Shown: positions 30,980 to 43,267 of the stretch, one piece after another
How positions within the stretch are numbered: the stretch's first letter is position 1
Layout: each line of letters opens with the position of its first letter
Assembly (NCBI RefSeq): GCF_000235365.1
Contig: NC_016453.1
Coordinates: 248,001 to 312,000 of the forward strand
Source of the DNA: Eremothecium cymbalariae DBVPG#7215
Lineage: Eukaryota > Ascomycota > Saccharomycetes > Saccharomycetales > Saccharomycetaceae
DNA: 64,000 nt
Reading direction: 5' to 3'
Position numbers and translations under genes: made by a program
The notes under the pieces: generated by a model
Seen by the model: the letters and a program-made list of their open reading frames with translations, nothing else
Told to the model about the DNA's origin: nothing
The model's database searches: none

Positions 30980-33292
30980 ATGGTACGGTCTGATGAGTAC
31001 TCAGAGCTTGACATAGTTGGGGGCAAGAGGACTGCAGATTTTAGTGATATGGCTTGTTCGGAAGCGGATGCCCCACCACCTGTGTTGCCAATTCTTCCTG
31101 TTAATGGTTCGGGACCAGAGAATATGAAACTGGTCCATCTCATTTCGCAAACAAAAGCTGTACATGGAAATGCACCTTCTAATGGTAGTATGGCCGGAGT
31201 ACTATCTATGCCTTCTTCAGTTAATCACAGTTCAAGTACTAAGGAGCAGAGGATCTTACAACTGATGAATTTACCGCAACAGAGTGTGGAACCGCGCTTA
31301 GACAATATAACTCCAGTGAACAAAACAATCTCAGACCAACATAAAAGCAACACGTTAATTAATTCGAGCAGGTCAAGGGCAGATGCGTCCGTTAAAAGTG
31401 GTAAGAGAAAATACTCCAGAAATGGCTGCACTGAATGCAAAAGGAGAAGGATGAAATGTGATGAAGGGAAACCTGTTTGTTGGCAGTGTTCAAGATTGAA
31501 TCGAAGTTGTGTTTATATTATTAATCCAAAGAACAAGAAGAGGAAAAAGCCGATGGCTAGTGGTATGGTGTCTGCTAATGAAACTGTTATACCACCGCTT
31601 GAAAATATACCTCCTCGTCCACAGGATTTAGAAGATGATTTAACCTCTAAAAGAGACAGTAGTAGTGCCGTAAGTTTCCCACCAAAAAGTAGTGGAAAGC
31701 CATCTATAGATACAGTACCAAACCTGCTACTCAATGATTGCATAAATGTGCACGATGCAAGTTTGCTAATTCAGAATTTGAACGATATTGTTAATATGAA
31801 ACTTAATGACTCAGCTGTTCAGGTTGACAAACTTGTTGATGTCGACTTAGAGAATCTTGTATTCCCAGAAATGACTCCATTGGAACCATCTTATGATACG
31901 GTGCCTATATCGTTCCTTGCGGATAACTTTATCATCTTTGACATATCTTTAGAATCTTTCTCTCTTGGTGAAGTCCATGAAAGGTATGTTAAAGCCTTTT
32001 ATTATGATTGCCTGGATTCAATAGCTCCTTTTTTTCAGGATCAATCTAATCCGTTACGTGATATCCTCTTGTACTTCGCAAAAAGCGAACCATATCTATT
32101 GTCTGCTATTCTGGCCAGTGGTGCTTCTATTACATATACAAAGTCTCTTCAAGTTGAGGATGAAAAAGCTTATTGCGGATACCTATCGAGGTGCCTTGAT
32201 CTGTTGAATGAACAATTTCAAAATGAAAATAATATAATTAAAAAGATTGAACCTATTATTTTGACCGTTATTCTTTTATCTTGGGATTGTATACATACCT
32301 TGAATTCTCAATGGCGGTCACATCTAAAAGGTGTTACGGAGCTTTTTAAGAAAACTAATTTGAGAAATTCTTCCAAGGTTTTAAATGTGGCTAAATGCTG
32401 GTTCAAAGTTATTGAGACTTTTGCAGGGATCAGTACAGCTTTAGGGGGATCTTTGGTTGAAGATGTTGACTTAGATGTGATATTTGATCCTAGTGATGGC
32501 GAATATGTTGAATCTCTGAAATTTTTAAATATCATGACACCTCTAAATGAGTTTAACCTTCTCAGGGGACATAAAGAGGACTTTGATGTTGTTATTAAAG
32601 AAGTTTTTAAGCTTTTGAATTGCATTAAGTCTTCGGTAGGACATCAGCCAATTGAAGCGAATGTTAATTCTTCAAAGCAGCTAGATCACCTACTTTGGTC
32701 AAGTTCTAGCTCTACTAAAACGAGGCAAGGACTTTCTTACTTCAAGATCCAGAAAATATTAGTTGAGATCGACAAGCAGCTAGAATACAAGTTTATTGAC
32801 AATTCAGGTATCATCCCTATAGAAAACCAGTCTCATCCAAATATCAGTCATATTTTAGACAATGCCATTGATCTTGTGTTGCTAAAAAATGGGAAATCTA
32901 TAGCAATAAGTTGGTATGACATTTCACATCAGACCCAAGTGCTTTCCTTCCTATTAGTAGTCCTGCTGAAGCTGCTGGGTATACCTAAGGAATCAATTGC
33001 AATTCAGCAGGTTGTAAGAAGGATCATGAGTTTTTTTAAGTTTTTGGACAGTGACAAACCTCCGAAAAACCTGCGAACATGTTACTGCAACTTTGCTGTC
33101 TTTATAGCCGGTCTAAATGCCATAGATGAAGAAACCAGAGAACTTGTTAGGAAGTACTATACGTTGAATGGTGGCCAATTCCAAAAATTAACTGAATACA
33201 ATCTAACTAGAATGGAAAAGGTTTGGTACGGAAGAAGTGAACACAGTGAGAAAAGGCATATCTTGGATGACCAGGATGTTTTAACATGGTAG
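30980..33292 (+). CDS. LYS14: Lys14-like Zn(II)2Cys6 transcription activator
   Basis: The product is 770 residues (S. cerevisiae 790). Lys14 activates lysine genes in response to alpha-aminoadipate semialdehyde. The binuclear zinc cluster is complete: Cys150, 153, 160, 167, 170 and 177, spaced C-x2-C-x6-C-x6-C-x2-C-x6-C, followed by a basic linker NPKNKKRKKP. About 145 mostly disordered residues precede it. The fungal regulatory middle region runs roughly 310-600 (FYYDCLDSIAPFF, YLLSAILASGA, IEPIILTVILLSW). Its neighbourhood (ARO3, YBR053C) fits YDR034C. Its presumed target LYS4 is also in this window. I did not find a TCCRNYGGA Lys14 site near LYS4. Confidence 0.85.
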   Translation: MVRSDEYSELDIVGGKRTADFSDMACSEADAPPPVLPILPVNGSGPENMKLVHLISQTKAVHGNAPSNGSMAGVLSMPSSVNHSSSTKEQRILQLMNLPQQSVEPRLDNITPVNKTISDQHKSNTLINSSRSRADASVKSGKRKYSRNGCTECKRRRMKCDEGKPVCWQCSRLNRSCVYIINPKNKKRKKPMASGMVSANETVIPPLENIPPRPQDLEDDLTSKRDSSSAVSFPPKSSGKPSIDTVPNLLLNDCINVHDASLLIQNLNDIVNMKLNDSAVQVDKLVDVDLENLVFPEMTPLEPSYDTVPISFLADNFIIFDISLESFSLGEVHERYVKAFYYDCLDSIAPFFQDQSNPLRDILLYFAKSEPYLLSAILASGASITYTKSLQVEDEKAYCGYLSRCLDLLNEQFQNENNIIKKIEPIILTVILLSWDCIHTLNSQWRSHLKGVTELFKKTNLRNSSKVLNVAKCWFKVIETFAGISTALGGSLVEDVDLDVIFDPSDGEYVESLKFLNIMTPLNEFNLLRGHKEDFDVVIKEVFKLLNCIKSSVGHQPIEANVNSSKQLDHLLWSSSSSTKTRQGLSYFKIQKILVEIDKQLEYKFIDNSGIIPIENQSHPNISHILDNAIDLVLLKNGKSIAISWYDISHQTQVLSFLLVVLLKLLGIPKESIAIQQVVRRIMSFFKFLDSDKPPKNLRTCYCNFAVFIAGLNAIDEETRELVRKYYTLNGGQFQKLTEYNLTRMEKVWYGRSEHSEKRHILDDQDVLTW

Positions 33293-33814
33293 TAAGGTTT
33301 TAAAAGTCTCACAACTCTCAAGTCGCACTGACATTTAAACTGAACAATATGGAAAGATGTCACCGCTGAGTTTCTCAATTAGCGTTGGCGAATGTTACAA
33401 ATCCACTCAATTACCACCGAAGGGAGTGTACTATATTACTTTGGTTCAATAACACTCAGTTATCATTGACCAAAAAGATTTTCAGCGGCACCTTCATAAT
33501 AGAAAGAAGGGTCTTTGAAAGTAAATATACCCGTTATGTAGGTGCTAAAGGTTGGCATCCATAGATAAAACGGACTTTTATTTCAGAAGTCCTATATTTC
33601 TTTTTTTCCAGGAAAGCCTTTTCCTTGGTTACTACCGTTGGTTTAGATTTACAAAATATTTTCAACTATATTAATTTATGAATATCTTTTATAAAATACT
33701 ATGAAATGATTGTAATATATATGTATATATATTTATTTATTTATGGACTAGGTAGGCTTGAGTACATATCTTTTCTGAATTGAAATACCAGGTCAAAAAC
33801 TAGAATGCAGGAAA
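33293..33814. other. LYS14 to YBR053C-like intergenic region
   Basis: These 522 bp are AT-rich near the downstream gene, with TATATATGTATATATATTTATT at about 33715-33738 as a possible TATA region. No gene is supported. Confidence 0.5.
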
Positions 33815-34843
33815 ATGGCGGAGTCTGTTACCATTAGCCGTTATTTTAAGGCTACCGATCCTAGATTAACAGAGGGTATCACTTACGTTGCCAATTCACA
33901 AGAATTATTTTGGAGTGATATTATCCGGGGTGAGATACATCGAGTAACTGCAGAACGTGAGCCGGAAGAAGACTATTGCAAATATATTATTTCCCCTTAC
34001 ACTTATGATATATGTGAGCAGTATCCGTATGACAAAGCAGAAGCCATTGAGAGAGTTGGGTGTGTATTCCCTGTTGAATGCAAGCCGGGACATCGTGTAA
34101 CAACCGTCCTCTTTGGTGCAAGGTACGGCATTGGCAAGCTAAACATTGGAACGGGTACATGGAAGTATTTGTTTCTATATCGGGACAGCAAAGTGAACAA
34201 ACGGTGGGAACGAATGAGATCCAATGATGGAAATGTTTCACCCGATGGCCGTGAAATATACATAGGTGTTATGAACGATTTTTCTGTTGGGTTAGACCCA
34301 AGTCAGCCGCCTGAGGGCTGTTTTTTGAGAATCAACCTAGTGGAAAGAAGCTGTAAAGTCGTGTTAGATAACGTTTATATTCCGAATGCGATCAATTGGA
34401 GTCCCGATAATCGCAAGATTTATCTGACTGATTCGTTGAAGTTCGTTATTTGGCAACTACCTTTTGAAAACGGTGAGCCAGCATTAACAAAGAGTATCTT
34501 TTATAATTCTAAGGCCAATAACCAGAAATTTGAGTCCCCGGAGCCCGACGGTAGCTTTGTGGACCCAGCCGATGGAACACTATATACCGCTGTATGGTCG
34601 ACAGGTCTGATACAAGCTGTAGATCCCCAAGGCGACTTGGTAGCAGAGTATTCTGTGCCTACTCCACGGGTCTCAAGTTGCTGTCTAGGTCCAAAAGGTG
34701 ATGTTTTCGTTTCCACGGCCCCCGCGGGAGACATGAAATCTGGCTCTCCATCAGATGAATTAGGTGGATCTTTATATAGGATATCTATCCCTGCGTTACA
34801 AAGAAAACAGGTCGCTAGTTCCAAGCGTACTCCCAGCTGGTAA
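33815..34843 (+). CDS. SMP-30/gluconolactonase-like protein (YBR053C type)
   Basis: The product is 342 residues (S. cerevisiae YBR053C 358). It is a six-bladed propeller of the regucalcin/SMP-30 family, whose members are metal-dependent lactonases. The substrate is unknown for the yeast protein. Diagnostic pieces are SNDGNVSPDGREIYIGVMND, NAINWSPDNRKIYLTDS and the SPEPDGSFVDPADGTLYTA segment, which carry the family Asn/Asp metal ligands. It is cytosolic by appearance. It converges on MIX14 with 140 bp between. An 11-codon out-of-frame ORF starting at 33805 overlaps the start codon. Confidence 0.9.
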   Translation: MAESVTISRYFKATDPRLTEGITYVANSQELFWSDIIRGEIHRVTAEREPEEDYCKYIISPYTYDICEQYPYDKAEAIERVGCVFPVECKPGHRVTTVLFGARYGIGKLNIGTGTWKYLFLYRDSKVNKRWERMRSNDGNVSPDGREIYIGVMNDFSVGLDPSQPPEGCFLRINLVERSCKVVLDNVYIPNAINWSPDNRKIYLTDSLKFVIWQLPFENGEPALTKSIFYNSKANNQKFESPEPDGSFVDPADGTLYTAVWSTGLIQAVDPQGDLVAEYSVPTPRVSSCCLGPKGDVFVSTAPAGDMKSGSPSDELGGSLYRISIPALQRKQVASSKRTPSW

Positions 34844-34983
34844 ACTGCCAACACAGTATGCCATTTCACCAATTGAACATCATAAATGAATAATATGTAC
34901 AAGATGTGTGAGAGGAAGAAAAACGTCTATAATATTTAAAACAGCAAACAACGACGGTTTTTTAGTTCTTTGTAATACTTTTT

Positions 34984-35319
34984 TCACAGTTGATTGATCG
35001 GCATGGTTTTACCACGGACTTGTCCCTCAGCACATAAACGCATTTCCTTTAATAAATCCAAACAATTCTCATTAATAGTTCGCGATTCCATATTGTCACG
35101 AACACATTGCTCGTAATTCTTCATCTTGTCACCGCATTCTTTCATAATGTCTTTAACACTGGGCACCCTACTGCGAATGCATTTCGTAAGGTCTCGTTCT
35201 CGAAAGCCGCATTGGGAAGGATCCTCGTGGTTTGTTGAAATACACTTATGATACAGCATAAACTCCTTGGGGCAGTGTTTTGCAACATCCTCCATAACAA
35301 ACTGATCAAGAAGGGACAT
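34984..35319 (-). CDS. MIX14: Mix14/Mic14, CX9C intermembrane-space protein
   Basis: The product is 111 residues (S. cerevisiae 121). It is a mitochondrial intermembrane-space protein of the Mia40-oxidised CX9C class, related to CHCHD5. Four exact CX9C units are present: Cys16-26, Cys37-47, Cys62-72 and Cys86-96, which is two CHCH pairs. There is no presequence, as expected for Mia40 clients. It is divergent from the RAD28 remnant, as YDR031W and YDR030C are. Four codons upstream of its ATG a TAA ends a 64-codon ORF in the same frame. Confidence 0.93.
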   Translation of the reverse strand: MSLLDQFVMEDVAKHCPKEFMLYHKCISTNHEDPSQCGFRERDLTKCIRSRVPSVKDIMKECGDKMKNYEQCVRDNMESRTINENCLDLLKEMRLCAEGQVRGKTMPINQL

Positions 35320-35331
35320 TGTGCTGGTCGC

Positions 35332-35526
35332 TTACTTGTTAGAAGCTGATCTGTGGAGATTAGTGCTCTCTCGTTTGTTGAAGGAACGATTTTTTTTCTC
35401 GAGAAGGATGGGGGAGAACCGTTTTTCTTCCATAAATACTTTTTGAATGGCCAAACTAAACCCAGTTAGATAAACTAAACTCAGTAGGAGGCAGAGGGAT
35501 GCCGAAAGATCCTTTCCTTTACTCAT
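35332..35526 (-). CDS. Small ORF (64 codons) with one hydrophobic segment, unrecognised
   Basis: The frame starts at an ATG and ends at a TAA only 12 bases before the MIX14 ATG, in the same frame as MIX14. Residues about 8-28 (SASLCLLLSLVYLTGFSLAI) form a plausible membrane helix. A basic, Asn/Ser/Arg-rich tail follows. The layout is like small inner-membrane assembly factors, but I recognise no family. It lies inside the 267-bp MIX14/RAD28 divergent promoter. It may be a real short gene, an upstream ORF on the MIX14 mRNA, or chance. Confidence 0.35.
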   Translation of the reverse strand: MSKGKDLSASLCLLLSLVYLTGFSLAIQKVFMEEKRFSPILLEKKNRSFNKRESTNLHRSASNK

Positions 35527-35586
35527 TCATAGTCTGTTTTATTCTTACAAAGAGAAACTATACTGGCAAAGATCAGCTCCCGATAA

Positions 35587-36891
35587 ATGAACCACAGCTG
35601 GTTGAACTACGCTCTTGAGGCCGGAGGAGACCCGATGAGCTGGAACAGGCCCCTCCAGTTCAATGGCCCTACCGTGTACCAGCATTCTAAACTAAGCAGC
35701 GACAACTACTGTGTTGGGGTTGCGTCCCTGGCCATTGACCAACACACAGGCCAATTCTATATCTCTGCAGGCAACGACGGGGGAGTGGCCCTATGGCAAT
35801 TTGCAGCTCGCGATGGTCCCGCACGTGAAGACCCGCCTTTGACAACGACTCAAGGCAGCAAAGGGCGTGATTGAGGGACCAGACAAGATTCACAAGCCTC
35901 ATATGTTGCTGCTGCTGCCGAGAGGTATTCATTCCGAAAAGTGAAAAATATCGTTACATACAGACAGTCGTCTGCGCAGGCCCGAGAAAATAGAAACCAA
36001 ACCCCCGCCCTACTACATTCCGTCTCCGATTGCACATTCTACACTCGCGACAATGGAATGTTTCTCATTGGCAGATCCCAAGGCAGCTTGGAACTCTGGG
36101 ACACATCCAAATTCCAGCCTGCACATTCCACCCCGTTGCCCTATTCCATCAACCAACTAGATACGAAGGATAACTTAATACTCTGCTCTCTAGCTGACCG
36201 CCATCCTCGGGTACTAGATCTGCGCACAATGCGTGGCGAAGGCATGGCTCTTGGGACTCGGTCTGCCTGTCGCAATTCAGAAATCCTCTGTGCCAAGTTT
36301 GCCAGTGCTGACGCTGGCGCTAGCGCCAGCATCATCGATACTCGCTACGCTGTCACCGGCGACGACACTGGTTCTCTGGCGATATGGGATCTACGAATGG
36401 GAAATCGATGCGTGAAAGCGATACCCGAAGCCCATCCAAGCTTCGTGAACGATCTCCTACCGGACCCGTCCGCCCCAGAAACCACCCGCATCATGTCTAC
36501 TGGCAAAGATGGCCGTTGCAAGCTGTGGTCCTGGGGCGAACGGCGACTGTCGTCTGTTGTGGAGATTTGAGTCCCGTTTCCGACGCCTTGAAAAACCGGG
36601 TTTGCCAAGCGCACTTCTAGAAGACTGCTGTGGAACGGGACCCACTGCTATCTTAATTCGGATCAGGGGGAAATCTTGGTTTATAGCTGTGAAAAGGGCG
36701 AGCTCGTAAGCAAAATCCGCTACTCGGACTCGGCGGCGGCAGTAGGCGCCGCCGCCGCTCCACAGACGCCGGTCTTCAGTGGCATGGCGCTGCAATGCAA
36801 CCTGGCCAACGGTGTGGGCCCCCGTCTGCTGCTTGGAACCTCTGCGATGCACCGTGGCCTTGTGCTTGACTACGAGATCTGTCCAGTGTAG
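35587..36891 (+). pseudogene. RAD28: RAD28 (CSA-like WD40) reading frame with one stop and two frameshifts
   Basis: Coding sequence for a WD40 propeller related to human CSA and S. cerevisiae Rad28 runs across the whole interval but not as one frame. The first part (35587-35871) stops at TGA 35872. The same frame then stays open to TGA 36568, with WD-type pieces GSLELWDTSKF, RVLDLRTMRG, GSLAIWDLRMG and GRCKLWSWGE. Next, about 60 bases of sense sequence lie in the +2 frame (GDLSPVSDALKNRV, ending at 36618-36620). The original frame resumes with RRLLWNGTHCYLNSDQGEIL and runs to 36891. The open total is about 430 codons (S. cerevisiae 506). It is divergent from MIX14, as YDR030C is. Sequence errors could explain it, but three separate breaks favour decay. 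Confidence 0.75.
36313..36330. repeat. 18-bp perfect palindrome in RAD28 remnant
   Basis: GCTGGCGCTAGCGCCAGC is its own reverse complement. It is within WD-repeat coding sequence (ADAGASASIID). Chance alone could give about one such case in four windows of this size. Confidence 0.9.
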
Positions 36892-38019
36892 AGTCTAGCG
36901 CCTACGCGCGCGCTCTCCGGACTCCCTCCCCTGCTTCCCGCCACGTGATTTGCAGTCACTAGTTACGAGCTGAAAAGGCGAATTTAAAAAATAAAAAAAC
37001 CCTCAGTGCTGTTTTGACTTCTTCAACTCTGAACTCTGAACCCTCTCTTAATCTCTACAATACAAAGGGAAGAGAGAAGTAGAGAAGAAGAAGAAGAGAG
37101 GGAAGAGAAGGTAGTTAGTTTCCAAAAGGTGTTTTTTTTTTAAAAAAAGGTCAAGGTAATAAAAAAATATAAGATTTCCCAATAGTTTGTACCAAGGAAA
37201 AGTCGGAACACAGGAAACAAGAGCTGCTGGCGTGTGTGTGTATCTGTGTGTGTACGCGCATTTATTAATATTGACATTACCTGCTATAGTATATTCAGGA
37301 TATTCTTGCTCGGTTGTTGCTGTGTCTTCAAGTTTTACTGTATTTTTTCGTGAATATCCTGTATTGTTAGTATTATTATTATACCGTAATAATAATAGTG
37401 GTATATTTGTTCCATCCATAAGAACAAACAAATTACGAACAAAAAGCCGCTTTTTAAAAAAGTGGGTTTGGTTGGTTTCAGAGAAGACGGCTTTCTCTTT
37501 CAATTTATACGCGCTGGTATTTTTTGGTGTAGGGTAAAGTTTCATCAAGTTAGACAAAGAATACACACAAAAAATAAAAACACAAAGAAAAAATAAAGAA
37601 AAAAGTAAGGAGAAGAAGAGGAACAGGGCTATATCTGGGTGTTTTCAGGAGTTCTAACTTGAGAGGAATTCTATTTGTTTGGATTTTTTTAATTAAGATT
37701 TGGTTGGGCGTTGTTTTTTATTTTTCTTTGTTTGTTGAAAATAATAATAAAGACTAGTTAAGTTGAAATTTGTGTGGAACAGGGATTTTTTTTTTTTGAA
37801 ATTTGAATTTTGCAAATTTCTCATTGTGTGCTTGCTTGAACTTGGAAGGTTTTGGTTGAAAAATTGGCTTTCAAGAGAAGATAGAGAAAAAAAGAATTCA
37901 GCGAGAAAAACGAGGGGCTTTCTTTTCAGAAAGGGAGAGCATATACCGAGAGAAGGTGTATAGGATTGGTTTATACTGTGTGGTGAGAATTTAGTCCATC
38001 GCAGGGAGGGACGGTTAGA
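36892..38019. other. Long leader/promoter region of REG1
   Basis: These 1.13 kb contain a CACGTG box (36942-36947), A/T homopolymer tracts, purine-rich AGAAGAAGAAG near 37080-37105, and two inverted pairs: AGGATATTC/GAATATCCT about 50 bp apart (near 37297-37360) and an ATTATTATTATACCGTAATAATAAT hairpin near 37373-37397. ORFs of 116 and 172 codons on opposite strands are low-complexity and overlap each other. I call neither. TGTGTGTG repeats lie near 37230-37250. Confidence 0.5.
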
Positions 38020-41409
<3,390 letters not shown>

Positions 41410-41948
41410 AGTTGACGAATTGTTCTATAGCGTAGTACTACTATATTTATTTTTCTGATCGCCTTAGATGCAAAGTTAAGCCTCGAAGCTTATATTTTAT
41501 TATTTGAAATAATTAATTTTGGTGGCAAACAAATCTATGGTTTACTAATGCTGTCGTATCAGTATTCTTATTATTGTTATTGTTATTGTTATTATCATAC
41601 TCGTTTCTGCACGAACCTGGGGAGACGCTTTATGTTATCAATTTTTGTATTCAAAAGTCAACTTTAAAACGAATAAGATTGTTCAAGGACATCAATAACT
41701 GTAATAGATACTAGGCAAGTAAGCAACTGTACACCCATATATATAGAATTCACTAATTCATAGGACCTGTTTCTTCTTCTTTTGATCAATTATTATATGT
41801 AGCACGTGACGTTGTTTTAGCTTCAACGCTGAATCATTTTCATTAAGTGCTAAGGCTCGATTTGAGTTGCGGAGTTAATGAAGCTTGACTACTGCACATA
41901 TAAAACCAATATAGATCAACAGAAGCAGGCCAAGCAAGGGCCATTAGA
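41410..41948. other. REG1-PEX2 intergenic region
   Basis: These 539 bp hold a (TTATTG)n microsatellite at 41568-41595 and a GCACGTGAC box (core 41803-41808) 141 bp upstream of PEX2. Otherwise AT-rich. Confidence 0.55.
41568..41595. repeat. (TTATTG)n microsatellite
   Basis: Four to five TTATTG-type units lie in the REG1 3' region. Simple repeat; no function inferred. Confidence 0.85.
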
Positions 41949-42740
41949 ATGTCCCGTGTTGCACAGCTGGATTCACTGGCTTTAGATTCAGAGTTACATC
42001 AGAGTATATGGGCGGAATTCCAATCAGAGTTTAAACCAATCAAATATGTTGATGAATGGCAGTTACTACTTCACACACTAGTCTACCATGTTTCAACACA
42101 CGCTAGTGCTTCCGGTGTAAGCACTTATGGTTCACAGTTAAGTGGCGTAACGTACCGTACAAGAAAATCTACACTATTCCTAGTCACTATACTTATACGA
42201 TATCTGCATAAGAAATTGTCAGCATATTTGCTTAGCGAGGATACATCAATGAAATGGTATAAAGTGTTTGCCAAATGGTATCATTGTTACGATTTGGTAA
42301 ATTTCCTGAGCTTTCTATCCAAGCCCATGTTTCTTTCACCAATGCATAGGTTGTTGAACATAAAATGTTTCAGGGCGCTTGATGACCCCAATTTTTATAC
42401 ATCCACAGTATACTCTGGATTAGAGTTCCAAAATAGACAATTGATGTGGAATGCTATCCTTGAACTACTAAATGGTAACTTTCTCAATTTGAGCTACTTC
42501 TCTAAAAGCAAACTCATTAAAAATGAAACACCAACCCAGCCAAACCAATGTGCTAGATGCAAGGAACTCCCCTCAAATCCATATGTAACATCCTGCTGTA
42601 ATGCAGCATATTGCTATGTTTGTGTGCTGGTAAATTTGGATATCAAATTCTGTAGTAATTGTGGCATGAAAGCTGCGATGACAGCAACACCCCTTTATAA
42701 ACCTTTAACTGGCAGCGCTAAGATAGCAGAGAGTTTATAA
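41949..42740 (+). CDS. PEX2: Pex2-like peroxisomal RING protein
   Basis: The product is 263 residues (S. cerevisiae Pex2 271). With Pex10 and Pex12, Pex2 forms the peroxisomal membrane ubiquitin ligase that recycles Pex5. N-terminal helical and membrane region: LDSLALDSELHQSIWAEF, ILIRYLHKKLSAYLL and FLSFLSKPMFLSPMHRLLNI. The C-terminal RING (about 198-236) reads CARC...TSCCNAAYCYVC...CSNC, with the Cys ligands present but no clear His at the usual third or fourth position. In S. cerevisiae PEX2 is YJL210W, away from REG1 and VPS54, so this is a local insertion or an ancestral location. Confidence 0.88.
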   Translation: MSRVAQLDSLALDSELHQSIWAEFQSEFKPIKYVDEWQLLLHTLVYHVSTHASASGVSTYGSQLSGVTYRTRKSTLFLVTILIRYLHKKLSAYLLSEDTSMKWYKVFAKWYHCYDLVNFLSFLSKPMFLSPMHRLLNIKCFRALDDPNFYTSTVYSGLEFQNRQLMWNAILELLNGNFLNLSYFSKSKLIKNETPTQPNQCARCKELPSNPYVTSCCNAAYCYVCVLVNLDIKFCSNCGMKAAMTATPLYKPLTGSAKIAESL

Positions 42741-43267
42741 TATAAATTATTAAATATTTATAGGGTCCCATCCTAGTAGCCCAATCCCACCACTTCAAAG
42801 TTATTCGTAACGCTTATGCAATTAGAACAACACAGCCATATCAACAGGTAAATATGTGTGTCTTCTTCAGCGATAAGTTGTGTGCATAGGACATCTAATC
42901 GCTTTTTACCGATGAACCCTTCGATGCCCTTTACTTTATGTAATAGCATTGCTTTGAGTTACGCTAACTTACACCACATATACTGTTCGCTAGCAAGCAG
43001 ATTTAACCAATGGTGTACAAGCACAAAATTGGTTCGTTTAAATCATAGCTATCCTTCTACTTTATTTAATGACCATCTTTTTGGTCGTGTGATCACCTTT
43101 TGACCCGCTTCTTTTTAGTTCCGCTTATGTAGGGTGCTCGTTTCATTAACAAAAAGGACAACATTACTTTCTAAAAAACGTTTATCACAGCATTAAATTA
43201 GTGATATTGCAGTTTACAAGGTAACGGGTTAGTAAGTGATCCACAATATCAGTCTATTGTTCAAACT
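42741..43267. other. PEX2-VPS54 intergenic region
   Basis: These 527 bp hold no supported gene. An inverted pair ATTTAACCAAT and ATTGGTTCGTTTAAAT (about 43002-43045) could form an imperfect hairpin. An 81-codon frame at 42858 starts with GTG and is not called. Confidence 0.45.

Noticed and set aside
37048..37566. 172-codon ORF on the minus strand in the REG1 leader
   Set aside because: Low-complexity sequence (Leu/Phe and Asn/Thr runs), opposed by another ORF on the plus strand. Typical of AT-rich leader DNA.
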